A DNA stretch of 64,000 nucleotides from NCBI RefSeq assembly GCF_014651875.1, contig NZ_BMXS01000019.1:1-64000 (forward strand), in the 5' to 3' direction. The translations under genes were made by a program, and so were the position numbers. Each line of letters opens with the position of its first letter. Position 1 is the stretch's first letter. A model generated the notes under the pieces. That model had not been told where the DNA came from. It saw nothing but the letters and a program-made list of their open reading frames with translations, and searched no databases. This stretch comes from Litchfieldella qijiaojingensis (GTDB lineage Bacteria; Pseudomonadota; Gammaproteobacteria; Pseudomonadales; Halomonadaceae). This document shows positions 54,154-63,050 of the stretch, in pieces.

Positions 54154-55863
54154 TCAGCGTTCGGGCACCGCGAGAACGGAAAATAGTTCCGCAAGCTCTC
54201 GTTCCTCCCGCCTGGCCCGCAGGATCGTGGGGGCCACCACCGAGAAGCGTCCCGCGGTAGCCCGGAGGTACACCTTTCCGGAAGCTTCGTCGATGAAGTT
54301 GACCACCGGCACCTTGGCGATGCATTGCTTGAGGAACTCGCAGTTCCTGTGGAGCGCCAGGGTGTCGCCGCCGGGATAGACCTCCGCTGGGCATTTCGCC
54401 AAGGTGTTGATCTTCTTGTAACGATCGATGTTGACCAGCCCCGTGGGTTTCAGGACATTGAGCTCTTCCCGGGTTCCGTAGGCAATCGTCGCGGGCCTGG
54501 TGTGCTTGGGGACATCGTTGTCCAGGAAAAAGTACTTGAATCGCGGGTTCCGGCTATCCAGCCATTTGAAGAACAGCTTGGGCATGCCGTTATAGGCTTC
54601 CACACAATGTCCCAGGAAGTCCTCCACCGCCTTGTAACGTCCCCGCGTCAGCCCTCGGTTCCAGCCGCGCTCCACCGTCGCCTCCGGCGGGGTGACGATG
54701 AAGTAGATGTACATGGTGGCGACGTATCTCGCATAGGTGGCATCCAGGATCCGCGATACCTGTTCCGAGGAGAAGCTGTCGAAACGGAAACGATCGATCA
54801 CCAGGTGCGGAATGGTCCGGTCCCGTTGTGCCTTGTCCCGGATGTAGCGATCCAGCTTGGCATCGATGAGCCTGACTTCCTTGCCGGACAGGTGGCCGGC
54901 GTACTTGTAGGCCTCCCCGAGGGATTCATAATCCAGCAATAGCCGGCGCCAGATGTCGGGAGTGATGGTGCCGTATTGATCCGGCTGGATACCCAGGTCC
55001 CTCAGGGTGTCTTTCAGGTAGAACCGCAAGGAGCTCTTGCCTGCCGCCGAGGCCCCTTTCAGGCTGATCAGGATCGGTTCCCTGGCGCAAGGAATCCGGC
55101 TGTAGCCCTCTTGCTGCATGGCCCGTTCGACATGGGGCGCCAGCTTCCGGCCGATGTGGCTGCTGCCGTAATCGTTGCAGACGTGGCGGGTGATCAGCGT
55201 CTTCAGCAGGCCTTGATCCAGGCCGATATAGCCCTGGGTGCTGGCGATCGAACTCAAGATGCGGTACGTGCTCTTGTATATGGCGCTATCCAGGTCATCG
55301 CGGGCTGCCAGCCCCTTGTCCTTGATGTCTTTGATCACGCCATAATGTCTTTCCTGAATGGATGGATGCCCCGTCCGTTGCCGCGTGGTCTTGCGCCTCG
55401 AAAAACAGCGCGAAAGGAAGGAGGGTCGTGTGGGCGCCGCCTCTTCCGCGGGCGGCTGGAAGGCCGCGGAGAGAATCTCGCCTACCCTGTCGTGAATCCT
55501 GTCGTACAGCTCGTCATACGCCTGTTGGAACGCGGGCAGCTCGGGCGCCAGGTAGTCGGACAGTATCTTGTGAGTGACTTGGCGGAAGTGCCAACCCAGG
55601 GCTTCTTCTTCTTCTCCTTCGGGCACAACGATATTGGCCGCCACCTGCACGATCAGCTCATGCAGCATCAAGCGCTCCACCCGAAACGCGACCAGTTCTT
55701 CCTCCGCTAGTCCGGTGAGTGTTTTCAACTCATGGATGTCGGCCAGGAAGGTATACACGTTCGCCGCTTGATGGATCGTTTCCAAGGCTTGATAGCGCTT
55801 GGGCAGCTCGGCTTCCAGGCCGGGATGCCACGCCGAAAACGCGGGCGGTTCTTGATCAGGCAT
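54154..55863 (-). CDS. large protein with zeta-toxin-like P-loop kinase domain, function unknown
   Basis: 569 residues, no signal peptide. The N-terminal ~240 residues are helical and charged (HELKTLTGLAEEELVAFRVE; basic linker FSRRKTTRQRTGH near 155). From ~262 a P-loop kinase domain begins: ILISLKGASAAGKSSLRFYL (Walker A 270-277), a Walker-B-like HLVIDRFRFDSF, and VTPPEATVERGWNRGLTRGRYKAVEDF, a lid-like Arg-rich segment as in zeta toxin/UNG1-kinase proteins. A C-terminal ~120-residue beta-rich tail follows. No epsilon-like antitoxin is adjacent. Single gene. It could be a nucleotide-sugar or other small-molecule kinase rather than a toxin. Confidence 0.6.
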   Translation of the reverse strand: MPDQEPPAFSAWHPGLEAELPKRYQALETIHQAANVYTFLADIHELKTLTGLAEEELVAFRVERLMLHELIVQVAANIVVPEGEEEEALGWHFRQVTHKILSDYLAPELPAFQQAYDELYDRIHDRVGEILSAAFQPPAEEAAPTRPSFLSRCFSRRKTTRQRTGHPSIQERHYGVIKDIKDKGLAARDDLDSAIYKSTYRILSSIASTQGYIGLDQGLLKTLITRHVCNDYGSSHIGRKLAPHVERAMQQEGYSRIPCAREPILISLKGASAAGKSSLRFYLKDTLRDLGIQPDQYGTITPDIWRRLLLDYESLGEAYKYAGHLSGKEVRLIDAKLDRYIRDKAQRDRTIPHLVIDRFRFDSFSSEQVSRILDATYARYVATMYIYFIVTPPEATVERGWNRGLTRGRYKAVEDFLGHCVEAYNGMPKLFFKWLDSRNPRFKYFFLDNDVPKHTRPATIAYGTREELNVLKPTGLVNIDRYKKINTLAKCPAEVYPGGDTLALHRNCEFLKQCIAKVPVVNFIDEASGKVYLRATAGRFSVVAPTILRARREERELAELFSVLAVPER

Positions 55864-55950
55864 AAAGGCGTTCTATGTTTTCTGTGTCGTGTTCAATGGG
55901 GCCTGGCCTGGCCGGGTCGGGCACGGGGCCTGGCCGGATCGGCTGCCGTC

Positions 55951-56148
55951 TCATCCCCGATCGGAGGTGATTGTCGGACCTCCAGGTTCGACATTGACCG
56001 ACTTCGAGCCGTGAGGCAATGCCCGAGGACGAGCCATCGCCGGGACCCGGGGCGACCCTGTCGGCACCCAGCCGCGGTGGAGGTACCCGATCACCCGGTC
56101 GAGCTCCTCCTGGCCGCCCTGGTACCCTGACTCATCGCGCCTCGTCAT
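55951..56148 (-). CDS. 65-residue protein translationally coupled to the aminopeptidase gene
   Basis: Its ATG (56148-56146) overlaps the stop of the upstream aminopeptidase gene as ATGA. Basic, glycine/proline-rich, beginning MTRRDESGYQGGQEELDRVI with a central YLHRGWVPTG; no membrane segment. No family recognised. The exact ATGA overlap supports reality; composition in the second half looks less protein-like. Confidence 0.45.
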   Translation of the reverse strand: MTRRDESGYQGGQEELDRVIGYLHRGWVPTGSPRVPAMARPRALPHGSKSVNVEPGGPTITSDRG

Positions 56149-57668
56149 GACCGTCCCTCTTCGCTGACCTCCGCCGCCATGGGTTGCTGGCCAGCGAGCC
56201 AGCGCAGCCACTCGGTGCCGAAACGCACGCCGAAGCCCTGCACATCCGTGGGGATGTGGCCGAGACCGCCCTTGTGGGTGCCCGCGGCCATGTCCACGTG
56301 TACCCAGCCGATGCCCTCCGCGACGAAGCGCCCGAGCAGGCGTGCCGCGTAGAGATGGTCCGCCGCGCCCTCGGTGCGGCACTGCATCAGGTCGGCGACC
56401 CTGGACTCGAGGTCCTCGTCGTAGTCCTCCGCGTAGGGCAGGGGCCAGATCCGCTCGCCACACCGCTCGCCGGCCTGGATGAGAGGTTCCACCCAGTCGC
56501 GACGATTGCTGATGGCGCCACTCATGCGCTGCCCGAGCGCGGCGACCACGGCTCCGGTCAGGGTGGCGTAATCGAGGATCGCTTGCGGCTGCTCGCGGCT
56601 GGCCAGCGCCAGGGTGTCGGCCAGCACCATGCGTCCCTCGGCATCGGTGTTGATGAGCTCGATGGTGGTGCCGTCTAGGGCGGTGATCACGTCATTGCAC
56701 TTGGCCGCGGTCGGGCCGATGTGGTTCTCCGCCAGCGCCAGCCAGCAGTCCAGCGGCTGGGCGAAGCCGAGTCGCGTTAGCGCCAGCAGCGTGCCCAGGG
56801 CGACCGCGCTGCCCTGCATGTCACCATGCATGCCGAGCATGCCGGGGCCGACCTTCAGGTTGGTGCCGCCGGTGTCGAAGCAGATGCCCTTGCCCACCAG
56901 GGCGAATGGCCGCGCCGTTGCCTCCGCCGGCCGATAGCTCAGGTGGAGGATGCCGGCGTCCCGCTGGGGACTGGCCTGCACCACCGACAGGAAGGCCCCG
57001 GCGCCAAGCTCCTCCAGCCGGTCGCGGTCGAGAAACTCCACGTCCCAGCCCTCCCGCTCGGCGAGTTCCTCGGCGTAGCGGCGATAGCTGCCGGGGGTCA
57101 ACACATTGCCCGGCAGGTGGGTCAGCCAGCGCGCGAGGTTGTTGCCCTCGGCCGTGGCTTCGGCGGTCGACAGGTCGGGCGTGCCGACGTTGCCGAACAG
57201 CTCGACCGCCTGAAGGGCCAGGGTGTCCTCCGGCTCGCGGGTGATCTTCGGCAGCCGGAACAGGCCGGCATGGACCGCGGCCACCAGCGCCTCGGCCATG
57301 GCGGACGCGGCGGCCGGCTCCTGGAGCAGCGAGACCACGCCTATCCGCGCCGGCCGCTCTTCGAGCAGGGGAGCCACCAGCTTGCGAGCCAGGGTCAGGG
57401 CTTGGAAGCCGCCAGAGCCGGTGGCCACGAATCCCACCGCCGTGCGCACCCCGTCGGGCGGGGAGAGCAGTACCGGGTTGGCCTTGTCCGGAAAGTCGGC
57501 CAGACGGCGACGGAGAAATTCCGCTCCGGGAAGCGGGGCCAGGGTCTCTCGCTGGCCCTCGGGCACCAGCAGGATCAGGCTCTCGAAACGCTGGTAGGCC
57601 TCGGACGTGGGGAGCTCGGGGTGCAGTTCGAGGGAGAGGCGGGGGAAGGTTGGCAGGACAGGTTTCAT
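56145..57668 (-). CDS. M17-family leucyl aminopeptidase
   Basis: 507 residues. Catalytic domain: VGKGICFDTGGTNLKVG (metal-binding Lys and Asp), MHGDMQGSAVALGTLLAL, and INTDAEGRMVLADTLALA (metal ligands Asp and Glu and the catalytic Arg). The N-terminal domain resembles PepA/PepB regulatory domains. Start 57668 (MKPVLPTFP) used; the frame goes on to 57713. Two-metal exopeptidase removing N-terminal residues, cytoplasmic. Stop overlaps the small ORF described above. Confidence 0.93.
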   Translation of the reverse strand: MKPVLPTFPRLSLELHPELPTSEAYQRFESLILLVPEGQRETLAPLPGAEFLRRRLADFPDKANPVLLSPPDGVRTAVGFVATGSGGFQALTLARKLVAPLLEERPARIGVVSLLQEPAAASAMAEALVAAVHAGLFRLPKITREPEDTLALQAVELFGNVGTPDLSTAEATAEGNNLARWLTHLPGNVLTPGSYRRYAEELAEREGWDVEFLDRDRLEELGAGAFLSVVQASPQRDAGILHLSYRPAEATARPFALVGKGICFDTGGTNLKVGPGMLGMHGDMQGSAVALGTLLALTRLGFAQPLDCWLALAENHIGPTAAKCNDVITALDGTTIELINTDAEGRMVLADTLALASREQPQAILDYATLTGAVVAALGQRMSGAISNRRDWVEPLIQAGERCGERIWPLPYAEDYDEDLESRVADLMQCRTEGAADHLYAARLLGRFVAEGIGWVHVDMAAGTHKGGLGHIPTDVQGFGVRFGTEWLRWLAGQQPMAAEVSEEGRS

Positions 57669-57883
57669 GGGCGTCACCATGCCCTCGGGGCTGGGGCATG
57701 TCGGACCTTCCACGCGGTCCGGTCCGGCAGGCTCGTGGGGTGGAGATTGGCGTCAGATGACGACGACCGGTGATCCGACCGGTGGACACCGGCCAGGTCC
57801 TAACAGCGTAGCTAATGGTGACGGGCGGCGGTAGCGCGACGCAGGAACGTCATGATACTTCCGGTAAGCGGGAGCGAGCGGTA

Positions 57884-58837
57884 TTACGGCGCGCTGCAAC
57901 TGGCACCGAAGCGGTAGCAACTGAAGCAGCGGTGATGGCGCAGCATCATGCGGGTTTCGACACTTTCGCGCAGGCTGGTGGCGGCACCGTAATCCGGGTC
58001 GTCATCGACCAGGGTGCAGGCGTAGACCTGCACTTGTCCGTTCTGCTTGACCAGCATGCGACTGTAGCTGCACATGAAGTGCGCCCGGCTCTCGGCGGTG
58101 GGGTATTTTTCCATGCAGGTTTCGGTGATTTCCGGGGTGTGGTCCTCTGAGCCCGGCGGGCCGAAATCGGGGAAGGCGGTGAAGGCCAGGTTCTCGGGCA
58201 GACCTTCGGCACGGAAGATGCGCCGAAACGCGTCCTCGACGGCTTCGCTGTCTTCGTCCGGGTCCATCTGCCGCGCAATGGAGACATTGAAGCCGTTGTC
58301 GTGCAGCCAGCGAATGCCTTCCAGGGCCTTGGCGAAGCTGCCCTCGCCGCGGTCGACATCGTGGCGCGCCGCGTCCGGGTAGTCGAGGCTGACGCGAAAG
58401 CGGATCGGGTAGGGCTGCTGCTTGAGTGGTAGCAATTGGTGACGGCGGCGCAGCAAAGGGTCGGTGGCATTGGTCAGCACGAAGCACTGGCGGCGCGTGC
58501 TGGCATCGGCGAGGATATCGATGAAGCCCTTGATCACGAACGGCTCGCCGCCGGTAAAGGAGAACTGCTCGACCCCGAGTTCCTCGGCCTCGTCGAAATA
58601 AGGGCGCAGGTCATCGAGCTTCATGGCATTGAGACGGTCGTCTCCAGGGTGCGAGCCCTCCAGGCAGAACGGGCAGGCTAGATTGCAGGCGGTGCCGGTA
58701 TGGATCCACAGCTCCTTCAAACGCTGGAAGTCCACGTAGCCGCGTGGCTCGCCTGTCGACGTATGTGTCCAGGGGCCACGATAAGAGGCGCTCGACGTCA
58801 GTTCGGTAACGGGAATTCGCTGCAGCATCGAAGTCAT
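57884..58837 (-). CDS. radical SAM protein with C-terminal cysteine motif
   Basis: 317 residues. [4Fe-4S]/SAM motif CNLACPFC (Cys51, Cys55, Cys58), then the GGEP motif in FSFTGGEPFVIKG, and a SPASM-like tail with several cysteines (MCSYSRM, YACTLVDDD, CFSCYRFGASC). Similar in layout to peptide- or protein-modifying radical SAM enzymes and to MoaA-like proteins. No peptide substrate gene is visible nearby. Function unknown. Confidence 0.85.
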   Translation of the reverse strand: MTSMLQRIPVTELTSSASYRGPWTHTSTGEPRGYVDFQRLKELWIHTGTACNLACPFCLEGSHPGDDRLNAMKLDDLRPYFDEAEELGVEQFSFTGGEPFVIKGFIDILADASTRRQCFVLTNATDPLLRRRHQLLPLKQQPYPIRFRVSLDYPDAARHDVDRGEGSFAKALEGIRWLHDNGFNVSIARQMDPDEDSEAVEDAFRRIFRAEGLPENLAFTAFPDFGPPGSEDHTPEITETCMEKYPTAESRAHFMCSYSRMLVKQNGQVQVYACTLVDDDPDYGAATSLRESVETRMMLRHHRCFSCYRFGASCSAP

Positions 58838-58928
58838 CAGGGTATCCGTATGGGTCGGAAAGTTTAAGTCGAGTCAGATTAAGCCTAGGTCGTGTCGTTT
58901 CCGCCTTTCCTTACAGTAAGACCAGGCG

Positions 58929-59429
58929 TCAGGGCGCTGGTGCCGCGGCGCCGAGGAAGTGATCCTGCCAGTAGGCGATATCCAGCGGTACGCTGACTAC
59001 CTCGCGACCCCGACCAGGTGCATGGATCATCTGCCGATCGCCTTGATAGATGCCCACATGGGTAGCCTTGCTGCGCGAACCGAAAAATAACAGGTCACCG
59101 GGACGGGCTTCATCAACCTTGGGCAACTGGCGGAACTGCTGCTCGGCGGTGCGCGGCACCCGAATCCCGGCGGCGCGATAGGTCATCTCCACCAGCCCCG
59201 AGCAGTCCAACCCTTCCGGGGTATTGCCGCCGAAGCGGTACGGCGTTCCCAGCGCCTGCTCGGCACTGGCGAGAATCAAGGCACGTTCGATGGACAGGTC
59301 GGTTTGGCCTGATACCGTATCGCGAGTCGCAATGCCCCGGCTGGCACAGCCAGCCAATACCATCAGGCACAGCCAGGTTGCCAGCAGAGCCAGGCAGCGA
59401 AAGGCCGGGTGGCGTGTGTCATCGTGCAT
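58929..59429 (-). CDS. NlpC/P60 family lipoprotein, peptidoglycan endopeptidase
   Basis: 166 residues. Lipobox VLAGC near residue 27; catalytic Cys in LDCSGLVEMTYRA, His in KATHVGIYQG and the third polar residue in MIHAPGRG. Resembles MepS/NlpC cell-wall hydrolases that cleave the D-Glu-mDAP crosslink region. Start 59429 (MHDDTRH) gives a sensible signal peptide; the frame extends to 59528. Divergent from gloA. Confidence 0.92.
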   Translation of the reverse strand: MHDDTRHPAFRCLALLATWLCLMVLAGCASRGIATRDTVSGQTDLSIERALILASAEQALGTPYRFGGNTPEGLDCSGLVEMTYRAAGIRVPRTAEQQFRQLPKVDEARPGDLLFFGSRSKATHVGIYQGDRQMIHAPGRGREVVSVPLDIAYWQDHFLGAAAPAP

Positions 59430-59539
59430 CAGGCATCCTTGACGATAGCTCGTCTGAAGGGGCTTGAAAAACAGTGTAGTCAAATACACATAGCTCCTAA
59501 TATGAACCGATGCTGTAACAACTTGCAATGGAGAAACCC

Positions 59540-60073
59540 ATGAGCTTTCAAGGCGAACAGTATCCCGGCATCCAGGAACCGACCGCCGATTCCCAGGGGT
59601 TTCGGCTCAATCACACCATGCTGCGCGTCAAGGATCCGGAGAAGTCGTTGGCCTTCTACAGTCGGGTGTTCGGCATGCGTGTGATGCGCCGACTGGACTT
59701 CGAGGAGATGCAGTTCTCGCTGTACTTCCTGGCCAAGCTGGAAGAGGGCGATCAGGTGCCGGAAGACAAGGGCGAGCGCACCGTGTGGACCTTCAGCCAG
59801 AAGGGCCTGCTCGAGCTGACCCACAACTGGGGTACCGAGACCCGGGACGATTTCGCCTATCACGACGGCAACGCCGAACCCCAGGGCTTCGGTCACATCT
59901 GCTTCTCGGTGCCCGATCTGGACGCCGCCGTGGCCTGGTTCGACGCCAACCAGGTCGAATTCATCAAGCGCCCCGATCAGGGCAAGATGAAGGACGTGGT
60001 GTTCGTCAAGGACGTCGACGGCTACTGGATCGAGGTCGTCGAGGCGACGCGCCTGGCGAAGATTGGCGACTAA
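59540..60073 (+). CDS. gloA: lactoylglutathione lyase (glyoxalase I)
   Basis: 177 residues. Glyoxalase/VOC fold in two halves: RLNHTMLRVKDPEKSLAFYSRVFGM and GHICFSVPDLDAAVAWFDANQVEF, with metal ligands His in NHTML, Glu in LELTHN, His in FGHICF and Glu in YWIEVVE. Long, zinc-type form. ATG 59540 has GGAGA 6 bases before; 59528 is an alternative start. Detoxifies methylglyoxal. Followed by a strong terminator. Confidence 0.95.
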   Translation: MSFQGEQYPGIQEPTADSQGFRLNHTMLRVKDPEKSLAFYSRVFGMRVMRRLDFEEMQFSLYFLAKLEEGDQVPEDKGERTVWTFSQKGLLELTHNWGTETRDDFAYHDGNAEPQGFGHICFSVPDLDAAVAWFDANQVEFIKRPDQGKMKDVVFVKDVDGYWIEVVEATRLAKIGD

Positions 60074-60107
60074 GTACAGGCTATCGAGCGCCGTCGGCCA
60101 TCGAAAA

Positions 60108-60139
60108 GAACGCCGCCTTCCCATAGGAAGGCGGCGTTC
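60108..60139. terminator. bidirectional terminator between gloA and doxX
   Basis: GAACGCCGCCTTCC (60108-60121) and GGAAGGCGGCGTTC (60126-60139) form a perfect 14-bp stem with loop CATA. Four As precede it (Ts for the minus strand), so it suits both gloA and the convergent doxX gene. Confidence 0.85.
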
Positions 60140-60161
60140 GTGGTTTGGAGCCTGGGTTATG

Positions 60162-60545
60162 TCAGGCGAGGCGACGGCTGACGGTCAGGTTGCCGCTTCC
60201 CAGACCGGCCTGGACCAGCAGGGCGATGGCCCAGAACACCGGGAACTCCCAGCCGCCGCCTTGGTTGGAAAACACCCAGCCGTTGCCCAGGTGGACCCAG
60301 GCGGCGCCGAGCAGCACCGGGATCAGCGCCAGGCTCACCCAGCGGGTGTAGATCCCGAGGATCAGCGCCAGTCCGCCGCCGATTTCGGCAAGAATGGTCA
60401 GGTAGGCCAGGAAGCCCGGAAAGCCGATCGATTCGAAATAGCCGACGGTGCCGGGAATGGTGAACACGAACACCTTGAGCAGGCCGTGGGCCAGGGTCAT
60501 GATGCCGAGGGAAAGGCGCAACAGGGTGGTGGCTTGAGATTGCAT
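60162..60545 (-). CDS. DoxX-family membrane protein
   Basis: 127 residues, four membrane helices. DoxX pattern: LRLSLGIMTLAHGLLKVFVF, IGFPGFLAYLTILAEIGGGLALILG. Start 60545 (MQSQATT) follows AAGGAGATAACGAC. The family is linked to redox and quinone-associated functions; precise role unknown. Confidence 0.85.
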   Translation of the reverse strand: MQSQATTLLRLSLGIMTLAHGLLKVFVFTIPGTVGYFESIGFPGFLAYLTILAEIGGGLALILGIYTRWVSLALIPVLLGAAWVHLGNGWVFSNQGGGWEFPVFWAIALLVQAGLGSGNLTVSRRLA

Positions 60546-60661
60546 TGTCGTTATCTCCTTGTGAGATATCAGGGTATGGCGCCACTCTACCCTGTTCTCA
60601 GCGGGAGATAATCGTGGGGAATCGAAAAGGATCATTGCCGAAAAAGAAATAATCTCGTCCC

Positions 60662-60748
60662 GCAAGCTCAGACGAACTGAGTGAGGAAGCGCTGATCGGC
60701 CAGGAAATCACCCCACATTCGGCCAAATTGTCCGAATGTGGGTTTTTT
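60662..60748 (+). ncRNA. candidate small RNA ending in an intrinsic terminator
   Basis: On the plus strand a short hairpin CTCAG-ACGAA-CTGAG (60667-60681) is followed by an 11-bp perfect stem CCCACATTCGG / CCGAATGTGGG (60712-60722, 60732-60742) and six Ts (60743-60748). No plus-strand gene precedes it. A -10-like TAATCT (60650-60655) fits a start near 60662, but no good -35 was found. The same hairpin lies just after the sulfotransferase stop on minus, so it may only be that gene's terminator. Confidence 0.4.
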
Positions 60749-60751
60749 CCA

Positions 60752-61906
60752 TCAGTTGCCCGATGCGTTGCCGTAGCCGAAACAGGCCGCGACGGGCTGA
60801 GTGATTTCCGCGATCAGGGCGAGTTCCCGGTCGCTGAACCTGGGGCAGTAGTAGGTGGGAGCGTGAAGTCCCGCCGCTGCTTCCTTGATGGCCTGGGGTT
60901 CGATCGACAGTTGGCTGTGCACATGAAGGCGTGTCAGTGTCTCCTCGGGCTGGCTGCACAAGTCCTCGTAGCGCACCACCAGGCAGGCATCGCGTAGCGC
61001 CGGATCGGCATCGAGCACATCCGCCACATGGCGATAGATGTCGGCCCAATAGTAAGCCCAGCCTTCTACCTCATGTCCCGTTTCCCATAGCTCGGTGATC
61101 CTGGCCGTCATGGCGTCGTCGCCGACATTGATGGCTCGCCGGTCTAGGCCGAACTCGAAGTGGCCGACCCGGCGCATGTGCTCCAGCGCGCGCGGCTGAT
61201 TGGTCTCGCCGGTGGCGAACAGCGCTTGCTGTTTCATCAACGAAGCGATGTGCCAGACCGGGTTGCGTATCACCACCAGGAAGCGCGCTCCGGGGTAGAG
61301 GCGATGCAGATAGCCAAGGCGCACCAGGTTGTAGTTGCCTTTGGCAACGTAGCGCTGGCGCTGGCGTACGGCCAGCAGCTTGCGCATGTGGTCGTCGTAG
61401 AAGCGTTCGAATGCCGGGTGCGATGCCTGTCGATCGAAAACGGCGCATCGGGTCGGGTCGTGGATGTGGGGGAAGAACGCCATCCATAGCATTTCCTCGA
61501 AGGCCTCGGGGCTTTGCGAAGTGACGGCGATACCGTCCTTGTGGGCACGCTCTTGGGCCACTTCCCGGGAATGCGGCACGAGCGACAGCCAGCGGTTCCA
61601 CCAGTACGGTGTCAGCAGTGGCGGAAAATCGGCATAGCGGTGTGTGCCCACTTGCGGATGCTCGGCAAGGCACTCGAGCAGAATCGTGGTGCCCGAACGT
61701 GCCAGCCCCGCGACATACACCGGGCGGTCGACCGTAATGTCGGTGATGGCATCTTGCACGATGCGGGTCTCGAGATTCCCGAGCCTGATCCAGGTGCGTG
61801 GATGGCGATGCACCCAGCCACCCAGCAGGTGCATCCAGGTCGGCACCGTGAAGCCAGTATCGGGATTTGTCTCGTTGCGGGGATCTTGTGGGAAAGAGGT
61901 CGTCAT
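60752..61906 (-). CDS. PAPS-dependent sulfotransferase
   Basis: 384 residues. VYVAGLARSGTTILLECLAEH is the 5'-phosphosulfate-binding loop and FLVVIRNPVWHIASLMKQQAL the 3'-phosphate-binding segment of the Sulfotransfer_3 family. Start 61906 overlaps the stop of the upstream gene (ATGA). Transfers sulfate from PAPS to an acceptor, probably a carbohydrate or lipid; acceptor unknown. Part of the four-gene coupled operon ending here. Confidence 0.85.
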   Translation of the reverse strand: MTTSFPQDPRNETNPDTGFTVPTWMHLLGGWVHRHPRTWIRLGNLETRIVQDAITDITVDRPVYVAGLARSGTTILLECLAEHPQVGTHRYADFPPLLTPYWWNRWLSLVPHSREVAQERAHKDGIAVTSQSPEAFEEMLWMAFFPHIHDPTRCAVFDRQASHPAFERFYDDHMRKLLAVRQRQRYVAKGNYNLVRLGYLHRLYPGARFLVVIRNPVWHIASLMKQQALFATGETNQPRALEHMRRVGHFEFGLDRRAINVGDDAMTARITELWETGHEVEGWAYYWADIYRHVADVLDADPALRDACLVVRYEDLCSQPEETLTRLHVHSQLSIEPQAIKEAAAGLHAPTYYCPRFSDRELALIAEITQPVAACFGYGNASGN

Positions 61907-62619
61907 TCTATACGCGCCCATCGATAGATGAGTAAGGAAACGATCAGCATTACCGCGCAGAACACCGTCATCCACGAACGCATCCACCCCGGTCCGACCG
62001 GCAGATAAGAGGACTTGGGCAGGTCGATTTCGACGCGCTCGATACCGCTTTCACTTGGCAGGTAGCCCAGAGGATTGGCGACCAGCCAATTCCACCAGTG
62101 GCGTTGTTCGATCACCGGCACCGGTGCCGAAAGCGTGAATTGGGCGTGCAGCACGTTGCCTTCGCGAACGTTGATTCTTGCCTCCTCGTCGTCGATGGAC
62201 CATTCGGCATCGAAGTCATCGGGCCAGGCAACCACCTCGGGGATATCGCCGTCTTCGGGGAAGGAGTGGTGGTAAGTGGTGTCGAGCCATACCAGCAGTG
62301 CCAGCAGGGGAAGCATGGCAACCAGCGTGGCGGGCAACACCAGGCCGATATGCTTGAACGCAGCGACGAACTGGTCGCGAATGAAAGGGCCAGCGTCGGC
62401 CAGTTCCCCGTCGAACGCACTCAAGCGCCGTCGGGCATCGCGTGCCACGCGCTTGGCGTGGGCAATTTTCACCTGCGGCGATAGCAACCGGTACAGCCCC
62501 ATCGTGACGGCCCCACCGATCACGGCCCAGATAGTCAGTCGGATGGTGGCGGGCAGCCCCATCGCCATGATCTGGTCCAGCGAGCCGAACAGTGGCGCGG
62601 GCAGATCCAACAATCCCAT
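61903..62619 (-). CDS. three-helix membrane protein (EMC3/TMCO1-like topology), function unknown
   Basis: 238 residues. Membrane segments at about 22-43, 89-110 and 215-233. Between the first two is a charged helical stretch (AKRVARDARRRLSAFDGEL) as in EMC3/YidC-like proteins; a large periplasmic domain (about 111-214) with the segment EQRHWWNWLVANPLGYLPSE follows. AGGAGG four bases before the ATG at 62619. Its stop overlaps the sulfotransferase start. Similarity to EMC3 is tentative. Confidence 0.6.
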   Translation of the reverse strand: MGLLDLPAPLFGSLDQIMAMGLPATIRLTIWAVIGGAVTMGLYRLLSPQVKIAHAKRVARDARRRLSAFDGELADAGPFIRDQFVAAFKHIGLVLPATLVAMLPLLALLVWLDTTYHHSFPEDGDIPEVVAWPDDFDAEWSIDDEEARINVREGNVLHAQFTLSAPVPVIEQRHWWNWLVANPLGYLPSESGIERVEIDLPKSSYLPVGPGWMRSWMTVFCAVMLIVSLLIYRWARIE

Positions 62620-62711
62620 GTGGCCTCCTGACATTCCTTGTGGATATGCGTGAAGGGCGCATCATGGCGGACGGCGGGCCGTACCCACCGACCGCCAGGG
62701 GCGCTGTACGA

Positions 62712-63050
62712 TCAGCTCCTGGGTGACTGTGAGGATTCCGTCTCGACGGACGACGTCCTGGTGTCGGTGTCCTGCTGGACCGATGGGGCGGCATTTTGGG
62801 CCGCTTGGGACGAGGTCTGGGAAGCTGCCGCTTGACTGGCTTTCTTCCTCCGCCATATGCGCCTGATAGGCCACATCACGATGAAGAAGACGGCGACCCC
62901 GATGGCCGCGATAAGCCCCCAAAGGGCAGTCAGCAAGCTCAGTCCCGCCCCTGGCCCGACATAAGCCTGCACGGTAACGGGAAGTGAGAGACCGGCGATG
63001 AGCATCCCCTTGGAGAAAGGGATGGAGTAGCGTTTGATTTGGCGCATCAT
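62712..63050 (-). CDS. small membrane protein with YVGPGAG motif
   Basis: 112 residues. Signal-like segment at about 12-28, cleavable near VQA, then YVGPGAGLSLLTALWGLIAAIG leading into a membrane helix, a basic cluster (RRIWRRKK), and a Ser/Gln-rich tail. ATG at 63050 overlaps the arylsulfotransferase-like stop (ATGA). The YVGPGAG pattern recurs in small proteins near exopolysaccharide and sulfotransferase genes; role unknown. Confidence 0.6.
   Translation of the reverse strand: MMRQIKRYSIPFSKGMLIAGLSLPVTVQAYVGPGAGLSLLTALWGLIAAIGVAVFFIVMWPIRRIWRRKKASQAAASQTSSQAAQNAAPSVQQDTDTRTSSVETESSQSPRS

Noticed and set aside
56821-57789. A 322-residue minus frame overlapping the aminopeptidase gene
   Set aside because: Arg/Gly/Pro-rich alternative frame of the M17 gene, typical GC-rich shadow.
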